From Maylandia zebra (lineage: Eukaryota > Chordata > Actinopteri > Cichliformes > Cichlidae), in the NCBI RefSeq assembly GCF_041146795.1, contig NC_135178.1, positions 1 to 64,000 of the forward strand: DNA of 64,000 bases, in the 5' to 3' direction. The position numbers and the translations under genes are program-made. A model generated the notes under the pieces. That model was not told the DNA's origin and searched no databases. It saw nothing but the letters and a program-made list of their open reading frames with translations. The number at the start of each line of letters is the position of its first letter. The stretch's first letter is position 1. This document shows positions 11,750 to 22,337 of the stretch, one piece after another.

Positions 11750-13702
11750 TTTGCGTACTGTCTGTCTGTGATTTTGCGCTTATCTTTTTCACTTCCGACC
11801 GCCAGTCAAATTTCGCGCTTTACGTCGACGTCACGTCTACGTCAAATGAAACCTAGCTATTCGAGTATGACAATTCAGATTACCGCTCATCTCATTGGTC
11901 GAGGAAAGGTCGCTTACGGAGAAAATACCGGAAGACAACAGATGACCACAACAAGAAGCATGGCCAACAGGGAAACAAACGCCGTCACTGCGGTGCAAGT
12001 CTCGGACGACAGTACACCTAAAGCTGGGCAGACACTGTGCGATTTTTTCAGTCGCGTTATTCAGCTCCTGCTCAAACTGCACGATTGACTCGCAGGGGTT
12101 AGAAGTTGGTAGGTCACGATGCAGGTCTCACACTATACCGCCCGATGCTCTGATGCGACCTGAGTGCTCACACTGTGCGTCCATAAAATTAAGGTTATAA
12201 CAGAAAATCTGTCGCTCGCTCTCTCTGTCTCTCACTCACACAGACACACCACCACCATCAACTTTGCTAAATTGCTAATGAAAAACATGATCAGGCAGCT
12301 GTGATTTAGCAGCGATGTAGATCCAACTATTTTCACGGTTGTTGTGGTCGTGATAATTTTGTGAGGCCACATCGAAAAGGCTCGGATGAGCTTTTCAAAG
12401 TTCTACAAGTTGTGCCTCCATCGCTTGTGTCCAGATCACACGCTGCACAGCCGTGCTGCTCCGTCTTTTTCACGGCGTTTACGTGTTTGCGCGCGAGCAG
12501 TGTGAGCGCCTGTGGTGACACCTTCACGAGCGATTGATGATCGGGAGCTGGTCGTGAGGTGTTAATCACTTCTCGTTACCCCACGTATACTACACGATGA
12601 AGGCCAAAATCGGTCCGATCACTCAAAAATCGGCTCAAAATGGGCCTAAAACCGCACAGTGTGAGCCCAGCGTTAGAGCAGCAATGTTTGTTCCCCTCAG
12701 AGAAAGGTAAGAATGGGAAAACACCTGGCTGGAAAAAGTTAATATGGGCATGTGCAGTGAATATCAGCGCTATGTGGCCAGAAGTGTGATAATATAATTT
12801 ATTTTGTGTAATAAACGACTGCAAGGATGGATGATTACAACAAATAGATGACTAATACATAAAAGTAATACATAGATGAATAATGATGATGAGTTAAGAT
12901 GCGTAATCATGGGAACAAGCGGGTTTTCAAACGGGAGCAGCTGATTAGCATTAGAAAAGCTGAAATAATACCTCAACTGAAGCCAATTGTACTAAATGCA
13001 CTAAATGTGCACTGTTACAAGAATATTTTTCTTTCTATTGTTTTCTATTATTTTAAGTTAAGCAGGACAGAGTTCTTTTAAAGAAAGATTTACTTATATT
13101 CTCAAAAGTTAAGCATGACAGGCTTCTGTTTAAGAAAGAGACCTGTTTTATGTGTTAATGTTGTCATTTTGAGCTAAAAATAAATGGCTAAATGATCATT
13201 TGTTTCACATGTGTTCATATCACAAAGAATACACATCTACTTAAATCAAATTCAAGTCAAAGGGTTAAAAAAAATAATTTCACACACAAAAAAAGAGCTA
13301 GAAAATTCACCACACTGGGAAGGGTGAAGACAACTGGGTCGCCCGGCCCTGGCCACGAGGTGTCCCTTATTTATTTTTCAGGGAGTTGGCAACCCTACCG
13401 GGGCGGCATCGTGGTGAGGGGTGGCATCACGGGCATCGGCAAAAAAGAAAAAAATGCTTGAACTCATGCTGCCCCGACGTCAGCCAGGGAATGGCACAGG
13501 CACCGATCGGTTTTCTATCGCCCATTTGCTGGGGGTAAGGGCGCCCTCCTGCTGCTTCCGGCACGGGGAGGAGAGGCCGGGGCGGCGGGGGATTCTCTGG
13601 CTGGTTGGAGCAGCATCTAATAATAATCAAAACAAACCAACAAACACGAAAACACCAGACGTCCAGGGCGCCAAACAGGCTAGGACCGCCACTGCACACA
13701 CT

Positions 13703-13982
13703 TGTACACCTGTGTTAGCAAAATAGCACTGGACCATGCCCTGTGGACATTAACTTTATTGAAGAGAATACTTGCACCTAATTCAACTTCTTTCCCCCTA
13801 AGAGGAAAATCTAACAATTCCACTGCACATCTTACCTTCACGTGTTGCTTATTTACTATAATAATTCCATATGCATTTTCTTCATCTTATTGGGTTGAAA
13901 CTTTCTTGATACCTTATATCTCAATCTGTTGCCATGTCACCATCACTAAGTGAAACATCATAAATAAACTATATGTTTTGAA
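13703..13982. other. unassigned spacer
   Basis: AT-rich sequence between the hAT nest and the Penelope fragment. No gene or repeat was recognised. Confidence 0.3.
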
Positions 13983-14803
13983 TATGTCTGTGAAGGTTCT
14001 CAGTCATCCAGGTTATCGTAGTCAAAGGAGCTTGCAAAGAAAAGCGTCTGGACACCTCAGGGTGTCCTGTGGGAGGTGCTGTGGGAGTATGGGGTGTCTG
14101 GCCCATTGCTATTTCACTGAGGGAAAAGGGAAAGAATGTTAGCCAATGGAAGAGGAAAGGGATCAAACTTAGTAGATATAATGTAATAAAAAGTTCAAAA
14201 CAAAGGAGCTTGCAAAGAAAAGCGTCTGGACTTCTTTAAGTTGCTTGAAGACGTTTCACCTCTTATCCGAGAAGCTTCTTCAGTTCTAAGGTCAAATGGT
14301 GGAGAGTCCCAGATATAAACCTAGTGGGAGAATCCCCCCACAGAGGGAGAAAAGGACCCCCTGATGATCCTCTAATCGCCTGAGCCAAGGTGTGAAACTG
14401 GGTGTGGGTCCCAATCAGCCAGAGTTTCGGGTGTGTTCATTGTGAAACCTGGCCCCACCTTATCATGCGAATTCCTGAGGTCAGATGGCCCAGGATGTGA
14501 GTGGGCGTTAAGGCGTCTGGGAAGGGATCTCAAAACTGGATTATAGATGGCAGAGAGTTGGTGTCGTAAATCCCTGCCTCTGTTCAAAGATGGTCGCTCA
14601 CAATGGACATAGATGGCTTCTTTCACTCCTCTTTCAAACCATCTGTCCTCTCTGTCCAAAATGTGAACATTGGCATCCTCGAAAGAGTGTCCTTTATCCT
14701 TAAGATGCAGGCATTCTAACAGCTTGGTAGTTTGGTCAGGTAGCTTTGTAGACCCCATTAACTGCTTTGATTTGCTGTGAGCTTTGTCATAGCTTGGTTC
14801 CAT
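13983..14803 (-). mobile_element. Penelope-like element fragment with GIY-YIG endonuclease part
   Basis: Minus frame 14372-14803 contains LHLKDKGHSFEDANVHILDR, EDRWFERGVKEAIYVHCERP, SLNRGRDLRHQLSAIYNPVL and PRRLNAHSHPGPSD, the C-terminal GIY-YIG endonuclease region of fish Penelope (Poseidon/Neptune-type) elements. The preceding reverse transcriptase is absent, so the copy is 5'-truncated. The 3' end carries GGAGCTTGCAAAGAAAAGCG twice (14028 and 14203), in keeping with the terminal repeats of this group. A 55-bp Rex3 piece sits between them. Confidence 0.8.
14055..14109 (-). repeat. short Rex3 fragment between the Penelope end repeats
   Basis: About 55 bp (around GGTGTCCTGTGGGAGGTGCT and GAGTATGGGGTGTCTGGC) match the Rex3 body near 31685-31755 of this window in inverted orientation. 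It abuts the Penelope end motif directly, so it looks like a template-switch or gap-filling insert. Confidence 0.65.
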
Positions 14804-15694
14804 CTTTGTTTGGCGTCTTGGACACTTTGGTTAATGTGGATGTCATTGTTGTTTGTAGGAACCTTTTGCTGTGCTACTGTGATTGACACTCATACATTTA
14901 TTCCAGCTTTGTTGGTTTGTTGCTGGAGTTTTGGCAAAACAGTGTTGTGTGGGGGTGTTTGTAGCTGCAGATTATTTAGTGTTGGACACTTGTGATGAGA
15001 TCTGGTGTTCATTTAGGTATAGAGTAGATATTTATTTGCTATTGCTGTACAGGTTAACTGTGTCTCCTGTTGAACCTATTTGCAAGGATAGACTTGCTAT
15101 CTGGAGCAAAGAGTGATGGCCTGCTTGAAGCTGACGCCTGTGTCAACCCCCCCCCCCCCCCCAACATACTGCTTCAGAAGCACTCCTTTGAGGCTTTGGA
15201 GGTTTTTCCACAGTCACTTGATCAGTGACATCTGAAGCTTCATTTAGAACTTTTAGAAGAATTTTTAACTGCTTGATTCAGTAGTTTATAAAGAAGTCCA
15301 TCATTTGCGGGATTTGTGGAGTGTTTTGTGGTGAGCATTTTTCCTTTCCAGTTCACAATCAATTCTACCCCCTGGTCAAAAATATGTATAAGAAAATTGG
15401 CCTAATATAATATTATTTATAAACATACCTGTCCACTGATTGTCCAGTTAATTGCATAAGTACAAGGAGGCAGGACCTCACAGCAGAAGTATACTCCATA
15501 ATGTGTTGTACATTATTATATGTATATTATATGTATTTTTTATCTATTGTATTTAACAACACCAAGAAGCTACAAGCAAAGAAAGACCACACCATGGCAC
15601 ATGTTTAAACAAGGAAAGTTTATTGATGAAAATTATTTATTTAACAAAAAAACATAACAATTTTTTCATCCCAAATAAGTAAGTTCAAAGCAGT
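14804..15694. other. unassigned sequence with a poly(C) tract
   Basis: No gene is supported. A run of C lies at about 15147-15162. The rest is AT-rich with no recognisable domain, TIR or SINE head. Confidence 0.35.
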
Positions 15695-15855
15695 GAGTGT
15701 GAATGGTTGTCTGTCCCTATGTGTTAGCCCTGCGACAGACTGGCGACCTGTCCAGGGTGTACCCCGCCTTTCGCGCTATGACAGCTGGGATAGGCTCCAG
15801 CGCCCCCCGCGACCCTGAAAAGGATAAGCGGAAGCGAATGGATGGATGGATGAAT
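15695..15855 (+). mobile_element. non-LTR retrotransposon 3' tail
   Basis: Contains GCGACAGACTGGCGACCTGT, GGGTGTACCCCGCCTTTCGC, GGCTCCAGCGCCCCCCGCGA and GGATAAGCGG, then (GGAT)n. This 3' end is very common in fish genomes and carried by LINEs and their SINE partners. Only the tail is present, so the copy is severely 5'-truncated. Confidence 0.75.
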
Positions 15856-16185
15856 TGTGAACTCTGTTCTGTGGAATGGGCAATCATAATGGAAAAAAAT
15901 CAAAGGAGTGAAAGGGTTTGACCCTTACGAGCACACAGAGTGGACAAAATACGTTAGCGTGCTGCCCAACTTTCACCACGCTCATATTTATAATTATACG
16001 GTTCTTGGAGTGAGTGCATACACTCATGAAGTTTAGTAACTTCAGGTCACTGCAACAAGCCGACGGATGGGTACAGGACCTTGAAATGCACCATGTAGAA
16101 CGAAAGACCATTGTACATATCACAAGTTTACCAGTCTCACAAATAGTCTTCATAAATACACATTCGTTAACCGTTTATTAAGAGG

Positions 16186-17407
16186 ACCCTTGGTAGGCCC
16201 TTAAAAAATGCACCCTCTAAAGGCCCTAATGGACCAAAACGTCCACCCCCCAAAAAGTGCAATAAAAAGATTATATATTCATATTTTTTTCCACTTTAAA
16301 TTGGTCAGTCTTTTAAAACTACTTCTCCCTGAAATATTCATATAAAGTTTTAATTACATTTTCGTTGTTTTAACCCTTTAAATCCCAGGTTTATTACATG
16401 AGCGCCCTGTTTTTTTAGGCCCAAAAAACAAAAAAACTTAATATTTTCAAAAAAAAAAACATTTGAAGTAATATTCGTTTGTTATTATAATTAGGCCTTT
16501 GGATGGACTAAAGATTGGCACCAACAGTCATTTCGATCGCCTTTTATTTTTTTTGCAGGAGCGCATTTCATAAAATGCACACACTATCGGTCCTAATCGA
16601 CCACACCCAAAAAAGTGCTATAAAAATTTTATATATTAATATTTTATTCCACTTTAAATTAGCCAATCTTTTAGACCTACTTCTCCTTGAAATATTCATG
16701 TCAAGTTTTAATTACATTTCGCGGATTTTAACCCTTTATATCCCGGTTTCGTCACATGAGCACACTGCTTTTTTTGCCCCAAAAAACATAAAACTTGAAT
16801 ATTTTCCAAAAAAAACATTTGAGATAATATTCAATTGTTATTATAATTAGGCCTTTAGATGGACTAAAGATTGGCACCAACAGTCATTTCGATCGCCTTT
16901 TTTTTTTTTTTTTCAGGACCAGAAAATGGTCTCCAGACGGCAAATGCTCCTCCTCTAGGCCGAAAAAAGTGCATGTTCCCGGGGTAAGTCGCGACGATGA
17001 CCGGGGCACGATGACCGGGGACTCCTTTTTCCAGCACACACGTTCGATACCACGTGACAAAAAATACGTCATTTCCTGTTGACTAAAAAAAAAAAAAGCA
17101 CCCTCTCATGGTCCTAGGGACCGAAAATGGTCCCGCCAGATCAGCGGGCGAAGCCGCTGCTGCACGCCGAAAATGAGGCTTTGTTTCCCGCAGGTCTGTT
17201 ACGGCAGCCTGCTGTTTTCCAGCCCGGGGTCAAATGCGGAGCAAGGGCGCCACCCGGTGGACAAATAAAAAAATTACAACTCTAAGGCCAATAGACCAAA
17301 ACGAGACGGAGACATAAGTAATCACCAGGACATTAACGGTAATAATTCTGCAGTGAAAAATAGCGTTTATAATGGAAGTCAATGGGACGAAAACGTCCAC
17401 TAGGGCT
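16186..17407. mobile_element. putative DNA transposon with an internal tandem duplication
   Basis: The block is flanked by near-identical octamers (TTAAGAGG 16178-16185 and CTAAGAGG 17408-17415). It has weakly inverted ends (ACCCTTGGTAGG and CCACTAGGGCT), and the motif CGAAAACGTCCAC or CAAAACGTCCACC near both ends. Inside, about 16203-16565 is repeated in tandem at about 16571-16915 (shared ATAATTAGGCCTTTGGATGG-like and CAACAGTCATTTCGATCGCC blocks). A third, partial copy starts near 17093. No coding capacity was recognised. The superfamily is unknown; an 8-bp duplication would fit hAT. Confidence 0.5.
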
Positions 17408-17415
17408 CTAAGAGG

Positions 17416-18282
17416 ATGTGTATTGTTAGCTTAGCCACTGAAGCTAATTTAAGGAAGTCAGACTTGAATTTTGAAATAAAATTATACCAAACTTTTTTTT
17501 GGAGAATTTGGCTATATTCAATTAAACACAGTGCAAATGGCTTGGAATCGAAAAATGCAAAAGCCACAAAAGGTCCCCAGGGCTTTTCAGGTGTGTTAAG
17601 CTCAACGGCAATTAATTAGTAGTGGAAATAATTTCTGGTTCGCATTACAGAAATGTAGCAGTGACAATAATATTGTATGCTGTAATCGTACTGGGCAATT
17701 AGTGATACAAAAAAACCCTGTTTTATCCTGTGAATAAAAGTATGTTTTTGTCAATGTACCATGGTAATAACAGAAGTGAAACACAATATTGTGTCAGGAC
17801 AATTCACTATTTATGCACAATAAACAAAGGAGCATAGCGTGACAATTTCTGTTCAGCGCCAGACTTGCTTGTAACCTATATCACCAATTATGTTAAGAAA
17901 AATGATGTATTAACTACTACAAAACACCTTTGTGGAAATGCTTGGAGCAGACTAACATATGAGCTGGAGTGTTCTGGGATGTTATATTTGGTCTTCGAAT
18001 GGCTGCAATCCAGTTGCCTCTTTGTTACTTCGGAAACATGGCTTGAACAATTTCTCTTCAACGACGTAATCCGATAACAACCGATCTCTTTACCCGTCAG
18101 CTTCCCGTGGCTGTCATGCGACCGGCTATTGCAGTTAATAATACAACAGCTTCTTGCCATTTTTTTTCTTTTTATCGCTGTGTAATGTAATTTCAATTGA
18201 AAGCCTGCGTGCGCTAGTACCTCTTGCCACGAGTTCCCAGAATCCTTTGCGGTTTTACCCCTGAATGATGTCACATTTTCAA
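17416..18282. other. unassigned AT-rich sequence
   Basis: No gene or repeat was recognised. The open frame at 17888-18274 on the minus strand has no identifiable domain. Confidence 0.3.
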
Positions 18283-18515
18283 TCTCTATTCATTCACTCT
18301 CACATTCACACTGGTGGAGGTAAGCTACAGTGGTACCCATAGCTGTCCTGGGGCAGACTGACAGAAGCGAGGCTGCCATATCGCGCTATCGGCCCCTCTA
18401 GCCATCACCAGTAGGCGGTAGGTGAAGTGTCTGGCCCAAGGACACAATGAGCGAGACTGTCCAGCAACCTTCCGATTACAAGACAAACTGCCAATTCTTG
18501 AACCACGATCGCCCT
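18283..18515 (-). mobile_element. degraded AFC-like SINE
   Basis: The reverse complement shows GGGCGATCGTGGTTCAAGAA, the B-box region GGAAGGTTGCTGGACAGTCT, CATTGTGTCCTTGGGCCAGA and ACTGGTGATGGCTAGAGGG, matching the SINE at 5922-6192 with many substitutions. It is older and lacks a clean tail. Confidence 0.75.
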
Positions 18516-19490
18516 TTTTGAACTTGGTTTATTGGAAATTACCCTACACTGCATACTTTAAATCTCACTGCGCATCTGTCATTCTCCTTTGCAGACCCCT
18601 TTGTGTAACCCACCTCCTCCCCATCTCCAACTCTCTTTTTTTAACAATATTTTTAGTCATTTATTTTCACAAACAACCCATAATTACATAATATGATATG
18701 GTGTAAAATTCACAGCAATGAAAAACAAAAAAAAGGAACAAACAAACCGAAAACCAAACACACAACACCAGCTCAGATCCATCTTAACAATACAATACCT
18801 GTGGTTCCAATAGTATGCAGTTCGAACACTCAAGGAAATCCTTGTAGTAAAATATTAGAGACATCGGGTTATACATGATTCACGTATGGTTCACAGACCT
18901 TAAAGAATTGGTCTGTTTTTGAGTGTAATATACTCCAATGCTCCTCTTTGCCAGCCTTTAACAGTTGGTGCTTTTTCATTAATCCACTGCAGTTTGAATA
19001 TTCTTCCTCGCAGCTTAGGTGAGAATACAATACAACCTCCTATTAGTCTTGGATATTAAATGCTGGCTCATGAGATGACACATGTTCTCAGACAAATCAT
19101 ACATGACCCAGCAGTTTTCAAAGAATGCAAACTTTGTTATTACAACAGCTGCCAGAAAAGAAACTGGTTGATCTTGATCGGTGGTCATTGCTCTCTCTCT
19201 CTGGATTTTAACTAGCTAGTACTGCTGGCTATTTTTCTAAGCCAAGATGATCTTAAAAGAGATGCTAGCATTAGCCATGTTAGTCCGTTACCTTCAACAG
19301 ATGGTCAGGCTGTCCACAGGTGCACACGTGGAGTTTCAACTGCATAGTCCCTTCATCCTTCATATATCTGTGTTAGAAAGAGTGTAAATACTGAGGTCCA
19401 ATGGTCTTTGTACATACAAAATTCAGTAGTAATTAGGACTTTTTTTCTAGGCATTCGTTAAAAATATATACCTTATTTATTTTATACCAA
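18516..19490. other. unassigned intergenic sequence
   Basis: No coding exon, TIR pair or SINE was recognised. Confidence 0.3.
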
Positions 19491-19491
19491 T

Positions 19492-19735
19492 TAAAGGGAT
19501 AGCTCAGTAGGTAGAGTGGTGGCCCCATGATCGGAAGGTCGGGGGTTCGACTCCACTGAACGGCTACCCTTAGGGTACCCCAGAGCTAGGTACCGTCCCT
19601 ACACACTGCTCCCCGGGCGCTGCATTGGTGGCTGCCCACCGCTTCACTGGGTGAATGGGTTAAATGCAGAGGAACTATTTCCCTATGGGGACAAACACAT
19701 ACACATTACAATACAATACACATTACATTACAATA
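19492..19735 (+). mobile_element. tRNA-derived SINE (second family)
   Basis: The tRNA-like head GATAGCTCAGTAGGTAGAGT is followed by the B box GGTCGGGGGTTCGACTCC. The body has CTACACACTGCTCCCCGGGC, GGTGGCTGCCCACCGCTTC and GTGAATGGGTTAAATGCAG. The tail is an ACATTACAAT-type simple repeat. A related copy is at 61863-62055. Despite the tRNA-like head this is not a tRNA gene. Confidence 0.75.
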
Positions 19736-19739
19736 CTAC

Positions 19740-21299
19740 ACTAGTAATGGCTTTAGACTTCCATGTGTGAAACTCTTACTAGTTTAGTCACACTGCTTGC
19801 GTAGAAACCTAGACTTGCAATGATTTGAAGTTGTGAAAGCTCAACTGGATTTATGACATGTTCATTTAGTTCTGCCATAGTGCCTTCTATATGGCATGAC
19901 ATCCTACTTTTGAAATAAATAGCATGCTACAAATTCTTCATAATCTGCAAATTTTCTTCTCATTTCTCAATTTACATGAAATTTTTATTTATTTATTTAT
20001 TTTTATTTTTTTTGGATGCACTCGGATGTGTGGATCCAACTTGATTTTTTCCAAAACACAAGGCCCTACTTTCATCGAGTTCATTCAGAGTTTAACTGAA
20101 ACATTTGGCACGGTGTTTTCGTCAGTCTGTTTGAGTTTCACATCACTTTTCCACAGAAATCACTGGTGATAATTTGAAATGGGGACACATACTGACAATA
20201 CAAAAGCAATTGCTCTGGGATGTAATCTATGTGAATGTAAAGTTGTGACTTAGCATTCTTGTAGTTTCCTAGCTAACTAGAGACTGTGTGGGTTTGTATA
20301 CAGTATACAAGTGGAAACATTATACAATATTTGAATGAATGAAGAAAAGTGCATATACTGTTAGCATGGAGTAATAAGTTGATTTTAACAAAATTAAAGA
20401 AACATTTTAACAGCTATTTAATACATTAAAATACCCTGTCCTTTAATGGTGGGCATTTATAAAACAATGTCTATTCTTGACTACCCACTATAAGTCATGA
20501 TTAGACTTTGTATGTCAGTTACACATGCTTTATGGAACATGCATGTTGTCCATCAGCAATTAAATGCACAGCTCATTTATACTCAAAGATTCTCTCTCTT
20601 AAAAACAATTGTCATTTCAGTTGCTCATAACTGGACTCATTTTAAAGGGCTTGCGGAAAGGGAGTCATGATTGTTCGGGTTTTCTCTGCTTTCTTTATTA
20701 TATTCTCATATTTATTATTATTTAATAATATCATTTATTATTGTATATACAATAATAAATTATATTATTGTGCTTTCTTTATAATAGAAAGCACCTTGAA
20801 TAATTTTGATTTGGTACTACTTAAATAAAATAAAATTGAATTGATCTGAGCTGTCCTACCACGATTACCTTCCTCACCCAATCACTAACTCAGTCAAACT
20901 ATATACTGTTACCATCCATCTGGCCTGTGTTGCTTGCAATCTGTTTGTAACCTTTTTAGTGTCTGCCTTCAGTCTTTTAAAATAACAATTGTATTAAAAA
21001 GTACAACATAAACACATACAATCATAAAACCTTTTCCCTTAACATTAAAGTTACCTAAGTGAGAAAGTCAGGGAGAGCTCAACAGGTTTGTGCAAGTTTA
21101 TGCTTGGAATCCCACCATGCACTTAGAAATGTGGAAAAGCCCTCTTTTGCTGTGTGCAAACAATTCAATTTTCAGTATAACAAGTTATAATTTATTTTCC
21201 TCATTGACCTCTGTTTGGACAATATCAGAAAGAACAGTGCCCTGAGGCACCTGTTGTTGTTTTCTTTTGTTGTTCCAAAGCTATGGGTGAAGTCTATGA
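19740..21299. other. unassigned upstream sequence of the first chemokine gene
   Basis: Mostly AT-rich with no exon recognised. A (TTTA)n stretch lies near 19985-20010. A self-complementary AT-rich block lies at about 20695-20770. A LINE-like tail ending AAATAAAATTGAATTG lies at about 20790-20845. Confidence 0.35.
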
Positions 21300-21371
21300 T
21301 TCTGGGAAATGGGCTTTGTAGAGGGGAAAAAGAAGAAGAAGAAGAAAGTGAAAGCATTCTGGAAAGTGAAA
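21300..21371 (+). promoter_or_regulatory. interferon-type promoter elements, TATA-less copy
   Basis: A GAS-like TTCTGGGAA (21300-21308) and two ISRE/IRF-like GAAAGTGAAA sites (21344-21353 and 21362-21371) precede the gene, at the same spacing as in the copies at 50.5 and 54.0 kb. The roughly 10-bp stretch that holds TATATAA in those copies is missing here: CAGGCAG runs straight into CGTGCTGCTTAC near 21419. Confidence 0.7.
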
Positions 21372-21499
21372 TTAATGTTGCAAAACACCTCTTGGGGGTG
21401 GGACCACTTGTGCAGGCAGCGTGCTGCTTACTTCACAGCATCAGGAGCCATACTCAAGACAGAAACGGTGAACAGCGGATCTGCCATACAGCCACAACT

Positions 21500-21963
21500 A
21501 TGAACTCAGTCACTGCCTTCATTGCCTGCCTGCTTATCCTAGGTGCACAAGGTACTGTGAAAAAAAAAAATTTTTTCCTTCTTTGTTTCTTTTTTTCCCC
21601 TTCATCCTGTTTATGGATATTTTGGCTGCTGATCAACAGGTAATGCTCTTGTCTTTTCCTACACAGGACAACCAGCCAGCAAATCTAATAAATGCAAGTG
21701 TTACAGTTACATTGGCAGGATCAGCCCAAAGCTCATCAAGGCTGAGCCAGTGATACACTACCCAAGTATCTTCTGTCCACATACAGAAATCATGTGAGTC
21801 CACAAGATCATCTGAGGCATGATTCTGCTGTGTTCTCCAGCTCCTTTCTAATACACCTCTTTTTAAAAAATCTTTCAGTGTTACCACAAAAGCAGATATG
21901 AAGAGGTGTGTGAGTCCAGAGTCCCCACTTGGACGACACATTCTAAAAAATCGTACTTACTAA
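21500..21963 (+). CDS. non-ELR CXC chemokine (CXCL9/10/11-like), diverged copy
   Basis: Exons 21500-21551, 21667-21793 and 21879-21963 encode 87 aa. Signal peptide residues 1-18 (MNSVTAFIACLLILGAQG). The mature part has the CXC motif C27-K-C29 preceded by SNK (no ELR), then C54 and C70, the four cysteines of the fold, with EIIVTTKADMKRCVSPES near the end. By family it is a secreted, receptor-binding leukocyte attractant, most like the CXCR3-ligand group. Compared with the two downstream copies, the exon 3 border is altered: a stop (TAA 21961-21963) precedes the donor, so the basic tail encoded by a preserved exon 4-like block at about 22077-22136 is lost. The promoter lacks the TATA box of its paralogues. 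The core fold is intact, so it may still work; expression is uncertain. Confidence 0.85.
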
Positions 21964-22319
21964 AACTTACTAAAAAAAGTAAGTCAGAATGACACGCACG
22001 CACAACTCTGTGTGAAGATGACAAACTAAAGGTCTGTGTTGCTTGTCACTGATAATCTCACTTGTTTCTTCAGGCAAGGGAGGAATGGAGCTGTAAAGAT
22101 CACGACTGCTGGTCAGAGTACTGCTGCGATTTAAACAATACACTGCACAACCTACAAGCTGCACTCGTGACACATGGTTGTTGAACTAGAAGAACTCACA
22201 GCAAATACAAGACAGCCAATATTCTTTTTGGTTACTTTGCCAGTTTTGTTCCCATGTGTGTGTATGTCTATATAGTCTGGACTTGAACTTTTTTTACATT
22301 TTTGTACATATGTTTTTTA

Positions 22320-22337
22320 AATAAATACCAAAATAAA
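22320..22337 (+). terminator. polyadenylation signals of the first chemokine gene
   Basis: Two AATAAA hexamers (22320-22325 and 22332-22337) occupy the same place as the signals downstream of the two other chemokine copies. Confidence 0.6.

Larger units (their letters stand above)
10738..11858. mobile_element. ISL2EU-like DNA transposon remnant, innermost layer
   Basis: The imperfect TIRs are AGTTGGGTTGC and GAAACCTAGCT. The flanks carry a 2-bp AT duplication (10736-10737 and 11859-11860). The same host hAT at 59.1-61.1 kb has an unoccupied site (AT at 59366-59367), so the borders are direct observations. It holds the 5' part of a THAP gene (minus) and the 5' part of a second gene (plus) pointing towards each other. 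From memory, ISL2EU elements carry a THAP-type transposase and a YqaJ-type nuclease gene and make 2-bp duplications; the family name is therefore an inference from gene content and TSD. Confidence 0.75.
10520..13397 (+). mobile_element. hAT element (TAGGGTTGCCAAC), middle layer of nest
   Basis: TIRs TAGGGTTGCCAAC and GTTGGCAACCCTA, flanked by the exact 8-bp duplication CCGGGGCG (10512-10519 and 13398-13405). A second copy at 59146-61113 aligns from end to end except for two blocks: an extra 1.1 kb here (the inner element at 10738-11858) and about 170 bp present only in the other copy. No intact transposase frame is present; this is a deletion derivative. Confidence 0.9.
10474..13694 (-). mobile_element. 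non-autonomous hAT (CAGTGGCGG family), outer layer of nest
   Basis: The ends are CAATAGCGGTTTTAG on the left and GGACCGCCACTG on the right, flanked by the exact 8-bp duplication CACACACT (10466-10473 and 13695-13702). Only about 340 bp belong to this element (10474-10519 and 13398-13694); the rest is a later insertion. A longer copy in the opposite orientation lies at 62468-63824 and shares the blocks GGGCATCGGC, CCGATCGGTTTTCTATCGCC and CTGGTTGGAGCAGCATCTAA. Confidence 0.85.

Noticed and set aside
16201-16915. Tandem ~365-bp units considered as a CRISPR-like or satellite array
   Set aside because: Only two full diverged copies plus a partial one, no short repeat-spacer pattern, and the block lies inside a putative transposon in a vertebrate genome.
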